64,000 bases of DNA, taken from Coniochaeta sp. PMI_546. Taxonomy: Eukaryota > Ascomycota > Sordariomycetes > Coniochaetales > Coniochaetaceae. Under the pieces are notes generated by a model that was not told where the DNA came from, did no database searches, and saw only the letters and a program-made list of their open reading frames with translations. Positions 58,880 through 64,000 of the stretch are shown in pieces. The position numbers were made by a program, and so were the translations under genes. How positions within the stretch are numbered: the stretch's first letter is position 1; each line of letters begins with the position of its first letter. Where the stretch lies: the NCBI GenBank assembly GCA_021432605.1, contig MU271144.1:1-64000 (forward strand). The letters are read 5' to 3'.

Positions 58880-60640
58880 TTAATAGAAATAAATCTTATT
58901 CTTTTATTAATACCGGTTACGAATATTACGCCGTTATAGATAAATAGTTATACTAAAAGTTATACTTACCGTTGATTTAAATACCTATACGGCGTATTAA
59001 CAACGCCGTAGGAAAAATAAAAAAATATAAGATTCGGGACGTAACGTACGTTTTCGTAAAGATATACGGTTATTAATAGATAATATATTTCTATATAATA
59101 CCGCGGTTAAAATACCTTATAATACTAGGTCTACTATAAATAATAACTAATTATACTTATATAATTTTATATAAAAGATTACTCCATTATAGTAAAGTTA
59201 ACTACGATATCCCGTTAATAGAAAAGAAAAAAGTCTCTCAATTAACGAAAAAAAATATCCGTTAGTAAATATTTACTAATTTTGGCTTTCGGCGTAAAAT
59301 TCCGCCGGATTAAAAGACGTTTCGGGCTAGTAATATTAAAGAATAGCCTATAAACGGTCTCTTTAATAAATATTGAGAAAACGTTACGGCCGAAAAAGCG
59401 AATTTTAACGGAAGAATTAAAATAAAAGATCCTATCTTTATTTTATAACCTCTTTCTATTATAATCGATATCTAAAGTAGAAAAGCTTTTACCGTATTGT
59501 TTAAAGATCGATTACGTTATAAAACTAAAGAAAAACCTTAGTAGACGGGATTTCGCGGTTTTATAAAGTCCGTTATATAGAATATCTAAAAAAGAGCTAT
59601 TAGTTCTTAAAAAAACCTTATCGTACCTATTAATAAAAAGTTATATTCGGTATAATAGTTTAAAAATAAAAGCCCTAATATTATTCGCTCGGAAACTAGG
59701 TAAAAAAATACGTTTCTATTACGATTATCAAACGTTAAATATAATAACCCGCGGGGATAAATATCCGTTACCGTTAATAATAGAGATTTTACAAAATCTC
59801 GTAAAGGTAATATAGATAATTAAACTTAATATAATTGCCGTTTTTTATAAGGTTAGGATAAAAGAAGGAAACTAATAAAAGACGGCTTTTTATATAAAGT
59901 ACGGCTTATTCGAATAAATAATTACGCTATTCGGTTTTTCCGGTATATTAATTACTTTTTAACGATATATTAATATTATATTACGCGGCTTTTTAAACGA
60001 TATTTATACCGTATATATAAACGATATATTTATATATATTTATAATAATAAGGCGGACTATTATACTTAAGTACGGAAAGTATTAACCCGTTTATAAAAG
60101 GTAAGCTTTACTTAGATTTAAAAAAATACGAGTTCGTCGTTAAAAAGTGAAGTATTTAGGGTTTATTATAAAATCGGGGGTAAAAGTAATAATAGATCTT
60201 AAAAAGATACGAGTAATTATCGAATAAGAAATTCCAACTTTTATTATAAAGGTTTATAATTTCGTAAAGTTTAATAACTATTATCGTATATTTATTTTTA
60301 ACTTTTCCGAAATAGTTATTATATTTATAATACTAACTAATAAAAACATACGGTTTATCTAAAGGCCGGTATAATAGGTAGCTTTTAATAAGTTAAAATA
60401 ATTATTTACCTCTATTTTGATTCTTATATATTAAAACCCGGAAAAGATAACGTTCGTAAAAACTAATTATTCCGGCTTCGCTTTTGGTAAAGCTTTAATA
60501 TAAAAAGATAACGAAAGGCGGAAAAGGGTAATAGTTTACTATTTTTAGAAACTAAGTACGGTTGAAATTAACTATCTTATTTACGATAAAGAAATATTCG
60601 CGATTATCCGTTATTTAAAATAGGTAATTAATAAAGAGGT
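58880..60640 (+). mobile_element. RIP-mutated Ty3/Gypsy retrotransposon fragment: protease, reverse transcriptase, RNase H
   Basis: Ignoring stops, frames read in + direction show retroelement order. Protease-like sequence lies near 58.88-59.16 kb (YEYYAVIDK, then IPRLKYLIILG). RT runs about 59.63-60.3 kb: KIRFYYDYQTLN, DKYPLPLI, KTAFYIKYGLFE and RGFLNDIYTVYINDIFIYI. The catalytic YxDD is changed to YIND, a G-to-A effect. LKKYEFVVKK and FNNYYRIFI follow in the usual spacing. RNase H (NYLIYDKEIFAIIRYL) ends near 60.64 kb, where a repeat interrupts it, so no integrase is seen. Many stops replace Trp and Gln codons. LTRs were not identified. Confidence 0.82.
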
Positions 60641-60756
60641 ATAACTATATTAATACGGAGGTATAACCTTAGGGAGGTATAACTTTTTAGTAATTGATAA
60701 GGAGGTATAACTATATTAATACGGAAGTATAACTTTAAAGAGGTATAACTTTTTAG
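60636..60756. repeat. 55-bp direct repeat, two copies differing only by transitions
   Basis: Copies at 60636-60690 and 60702-60756 match at 51 of 55 positions. All four differences are G/A or C/T. Each copy contains three GAGGTATAAC-like units, one of which reads GAAGTATAAC in the second copy. The repeat follows directly on the RNase H remnant. Confidence 0.85.
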
Positions 60757-61479
60757 CCTTTTTTATTAATCAAAATCTTTATTAGCTACTAATATTACCC
60801 CGTTAAAAACGGTAAGTAATTATCCGCTAATACTTTCTATTGAAACGCCTATTAGTAAAACTTGATATAACTTAATATAAAGTTTACCTTATAGCTAGTA
60901 TTATATTACGATTAAAAATAACTAAGTATATTGTACCTTTTTATATTAGTAAAACTCCGATTATAAGTTTATATCTTGTTACAAACGTATAAGTGATAAA
61001 GGACGCCCCATTAATAAATAAAGGATATATATACGAGGCTTATCGTACTATATAATAAAGGGACCTCAATTACGTAATTGATAGATAGGATTAGTATCGA
61101 TCGCGTATATTACGATCGATAGGATAGCCGTTTATTATAGCTATTACTATAGTCTCTATAAGTATATAAGAAGGAGTTTTTTTAAATTCCGTTATAGATA
61201 GTTCTTAATTACCTAGTAATCAATCTAAGTATTCAATCGAAGTTATTTATTAAATAAGATACTTGTTTAAACGATACTAAAATAAAGACTACTTGTTATA
61301 CCTTAACTTACTTACTTTAAATAATAGAACTTACCTTCTAATCCTTAGCCCGTCTTAAGATTGTTATATTTTAATTACTCTTATTCAGTAAGTTATCCCT
61401 ATACCAAATAGCTAATATAATACCCGGTATACCCGTACCTTAACTAATAACCGTAATTCAAACGTAAGCTAACGATATA

Positions 61480-64000
61480 ACGGCGATAATTACGTAATTA
61501 TAAATAGAAGTTACGGCTTTTAAAAAAAGACTTAAGATCGACCTAACGGCCAAGATTAAGATACCGCGCCCCGAACCTTACGATAAGAATAAGGAAGGGC
61601 TATAAGCTTTTATTACGTAGGTATATATATATTTCAAAATATACGTAAGGTCTTTCCCTAAAGAGTACGAAAAGATAATCTATATAGGAAATCTATTAAA
61701 AAAGAAAACGGCCGAATAATTCGAACCTAATTTTCGGGATTTCTTAAACAATTAGTTAAATACGGAAAAACGGAAACCGGAAACCCGTATTATATTTTTA
61801 GACGTCGACGTATTATTCGGGAAACTTAAAGAAACCTTCGGTAATCTAAACGAATAGAAATCGGCGGAACGATAATTTCTATCCTTAAGATAGAAAGGTT
61901 CGGTAAGAATATATACGATAGAGTTTAAACGAATTACGGCCAAATTTAACCTAAGAAAACAAGCTTTATTCTTTTATTTCTACGGAAGATTGAAAAATAA
62001 CATTAAAGACGAACTTAGTAAAAAAGATCGACCGGATACCTTATATAAATATATCGCGTTTATAATTAAGATCGATAATCGATTATACAAACGAAGATTT
62101 AAAAGAAAAAAAGGGGGAGCCTTTTAAACGATAAGAAAAACCGCGAATTCGGGGAAAAAACGATCTACGGCTACGGGTTCTTATCCGGGACTTATAAACC
62201 TAGACGTTATTTAACGAAGCTAACTTAAGAAGAAAAGTAAATATTTTAACTATAGGAAACAAGGGTATTACGTTAATAAATATCGTTAACCTAAGAAAAC
62301 CTAGAAACTAATCCCCGAGAATAAGGTTTAAATAATAATAAAGGACGATAGATCCCGCGTTATCGTAATAATACGTAGAGAATAATAATATAAAATACTT
62401 TTTAGATTACCGGGAAAAGAAATCGATTTAATAGTAATACTAAGGTACGATATTACGAACGTAACGTATTTGGTTAGCCTATTAGATCGGGAATAAGACG
62501 AAATCGAAGAAGAATAAATATTCTTATATAAAGATCACGAGTCGATATATATTAATTCGGTTTATTATAACTAGATTTCGTAAAATTCGTATATCTTTTA
62601 CCGTTATACTTAGTATATATAGGAAAAACTAGATTATAAATAGATATTAGTAAGAATACTAATAACCAAACCAATACCTTACTTTTATAAACCTAAAGAT
62701 ATCGAAAGATACGAGGAAATATATAAGAACGGATAATATTTATTATTAACGTTATCCGGAACTACGTAATTATAACTTAACCTAACGGGATAAGAGTTCC
62801 TAATAATAACGGAACTTAGACGAAGAATCGAAAATAGGAACTAATTATAAATTACTTACTTACCCGAAAACTCGGTAAGATAAACGGGACGATTAGGATA
62901 TTCGGTATTAGAAATCGTAATATAAATTACGACGGAAGGAAAATCGACCGAAGAATTCTAAATACGATAATAAGCTTATAATACGTAAATTAACGCGTTT
63001 TTAATAAGTTACCGAGATTATAAGATAGAAGTATAAAGAAAACTTAAAGAAATAGACTAAGAATAGATTTAAATAAACAAACGTTTGGATAGACTATTAA
63101 CCCCCGAACCGGAAATAGAAAAGGAAGAAAACGGGGAACCGTTAGAACCTTTTTTAAAAACTAAAGATAAACCTAAATATTACGGTATTTCGTTCCGAAA
63201 ATCAAAAAAACGATTAAAAAACGATAAACGTCGATTATAAAAGGATTATATTGACGTAATATAAAAAGATCCTTATATACGACCGTAAGAATTGAATACT
63301 TATAAATTACGATTAATATATAAGGAAGTTATACTTAGGTAATAATAGATAACGGAATATAAGGAAATTATATCTCGCCAAATCTCGTTAATATATTACG
63401 ATTATTTTGGAAAAAAGGGACGAGCCTTACCGATTTAGAATTATTAATAGAAGCCTTATCGATTATAAAAGAAGAATAGTAGATATAAAAACTACGCCTT
63501 TTTTAATTATTATCTAAGGTTACGATTACGAAATAACGTTCGATATTACGGAGATCTTATCGTACGGTATAATATTAGGGATACCTTAGTTACGAACGAA
63601 TAATCTCCGAGTTAATTAGAAAATAGGCCAACTTTAATAAGATACGTTAAAAAGAGAGTTAGCTTCTATAAAAAATAAACCTTACGGGGAAAAACTTATA
63701 CGCGATTTTAAAAGAGTTCTAATAATCTACGAAACGGTTATAGAGATTCAATTCGTATCGACGCGAACGATTCCGAAAGAATACTATCGATACGAAAAAC
63801 TATTTAAACCCGAATTTAAAATAGGATTGCCTAAATATAATCGCTAAGATTACGAGATTAATCTTTAACTAGGTAAAGAGCCCGGATTTTATAAGATTTA
63901 CCCTTTTAATAACTTATAACTATAAGTATTAAAAGAATATATTAATGAAAATCTAAAGAAAAGCTATATTCGATTATTATAATTACTAATAGGATACCTT
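61480..64000 (+). mobile_element. Second RIP-mutated Ty3/Gypsy element: gag and start of pol, running off the edge
   Basis: A degraded gag is readable at about 61.5-62.3 kb: IPRPEPYDKNKEGL, KKTAE-stop-FEPNFRDFL, FGKLKETFGNLNE, IEFKRITAKFN, DELSKKDRPDTLYKYIA and IDNRLYKRRF. Near 62.25-62.30 kb the CCHC zinc knuckle reads FNYRKQGYYVNKY, with visible Cys positions now Tyr (TGT to TAT). A protease-like end (ITFDITEILSYGIILGIP) occurs near 63.53 kb. Because a gag follows the RNase H of the previous element in the same direction, these are two elements, not one. The right end is outside the window. Confidence 0.8.

Larger units (their letters stand above)
55107..64000. repeat. AT-rich block mutated by RIP
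   Basis: From about 55.1 kb the sequence becomes strongly AT-rich, full of TAA/TTA, and open frames vanish. CpA and TpG are nearly absent while CpG remains frequent (for example, none of the former is present in 58381-58440). This fits RIP acting on CpA, not spontaneous CpG deamination. Parts from about 58.9 kb on are recognisable retrotransposons; 55.1-58.8 kb probably includes more of the same but I could not assign it. Confidence 0.93.

Noticed and set aside
1-64000. CRISPR arrays, bacterial operons, phage genes
   Set aside because: The telomere, spliced genes and RIP show a fungal nuclear chromosome; none of these features is present.

Overview
The window is the end of a chromosome of a filamentous ascomycete (Pezizomycotina; I cannot name the genus). 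It opens with about 16 copies of the (CCCTAA)n telomere repeat. The genes carry many short introns (49-117 bp) with GT..AG ends and CTAAC-like branch sites. The families present (DUF3433, AA9-CBM1, AA8, Zn2Cys6, fungal SDR/MFS/P450) are typical of this group. The right 9 kb is AT-rich and almost lacks CpA/TpG, the mark of repeat-induced point mutation (RIP). I reconstructed 21 genes plus one near-intact pseudogene by joining exons in frame; family names rest on motifs read by eye, with no database search.

Layout: 0-4.3 kb holds a DUF3433-type membrane protein gene that appears cut by the telomere, then a secreted M43 metalloprotease. 4.3-8.9 kb is gene-poor. 8.9-16.2 kb holds a small secreted Cys-rich protein, a cytochrome-only AA8 protein, a Dal5-type MFS permease and a FAD monooxygenase. 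16.8-24.7 kb groups a Cys-rich membrane protein, a type II membrane beta-propeller protein, an acyltransferase-3 and an OCH1-like GT32, together suggesting a surface-glycan locus. 25.5-30.4 kb holds two divergent SDRs and a DHA1 MFS transporter. 30.9-32.1 kb is an AA9 LPMO with CBM1 and an abnormal first splice donor.

34.3-43.5 kb holds a bacterial-like L-lactate dehydrogenase, a Thr-rich secreted protein with repeated Kex2-like sites, a Gfo/Idh/MocA oxidoreductase, a PEBP-family protein and a P450. 44.9-45.2 kb may encode a hidden 66-aa protein. 45.8-55 kb looks like a nitrogen/nutrient block: Zn2Cys6 regulator, ammonium transporter, amino-acid permease, and a monocarboxylate-transporter-like gene with one in-frame stop.

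From about 55.1 kb the base composition changes sharply. This block contains two RIP-mutated Ty3/Gypsy retrotransposons in the + direction (one with protease-RT-RNase H, one with gag-protease running off the edge), separated by a 55-bp duplicated repeat whose copies differ only by transitions.
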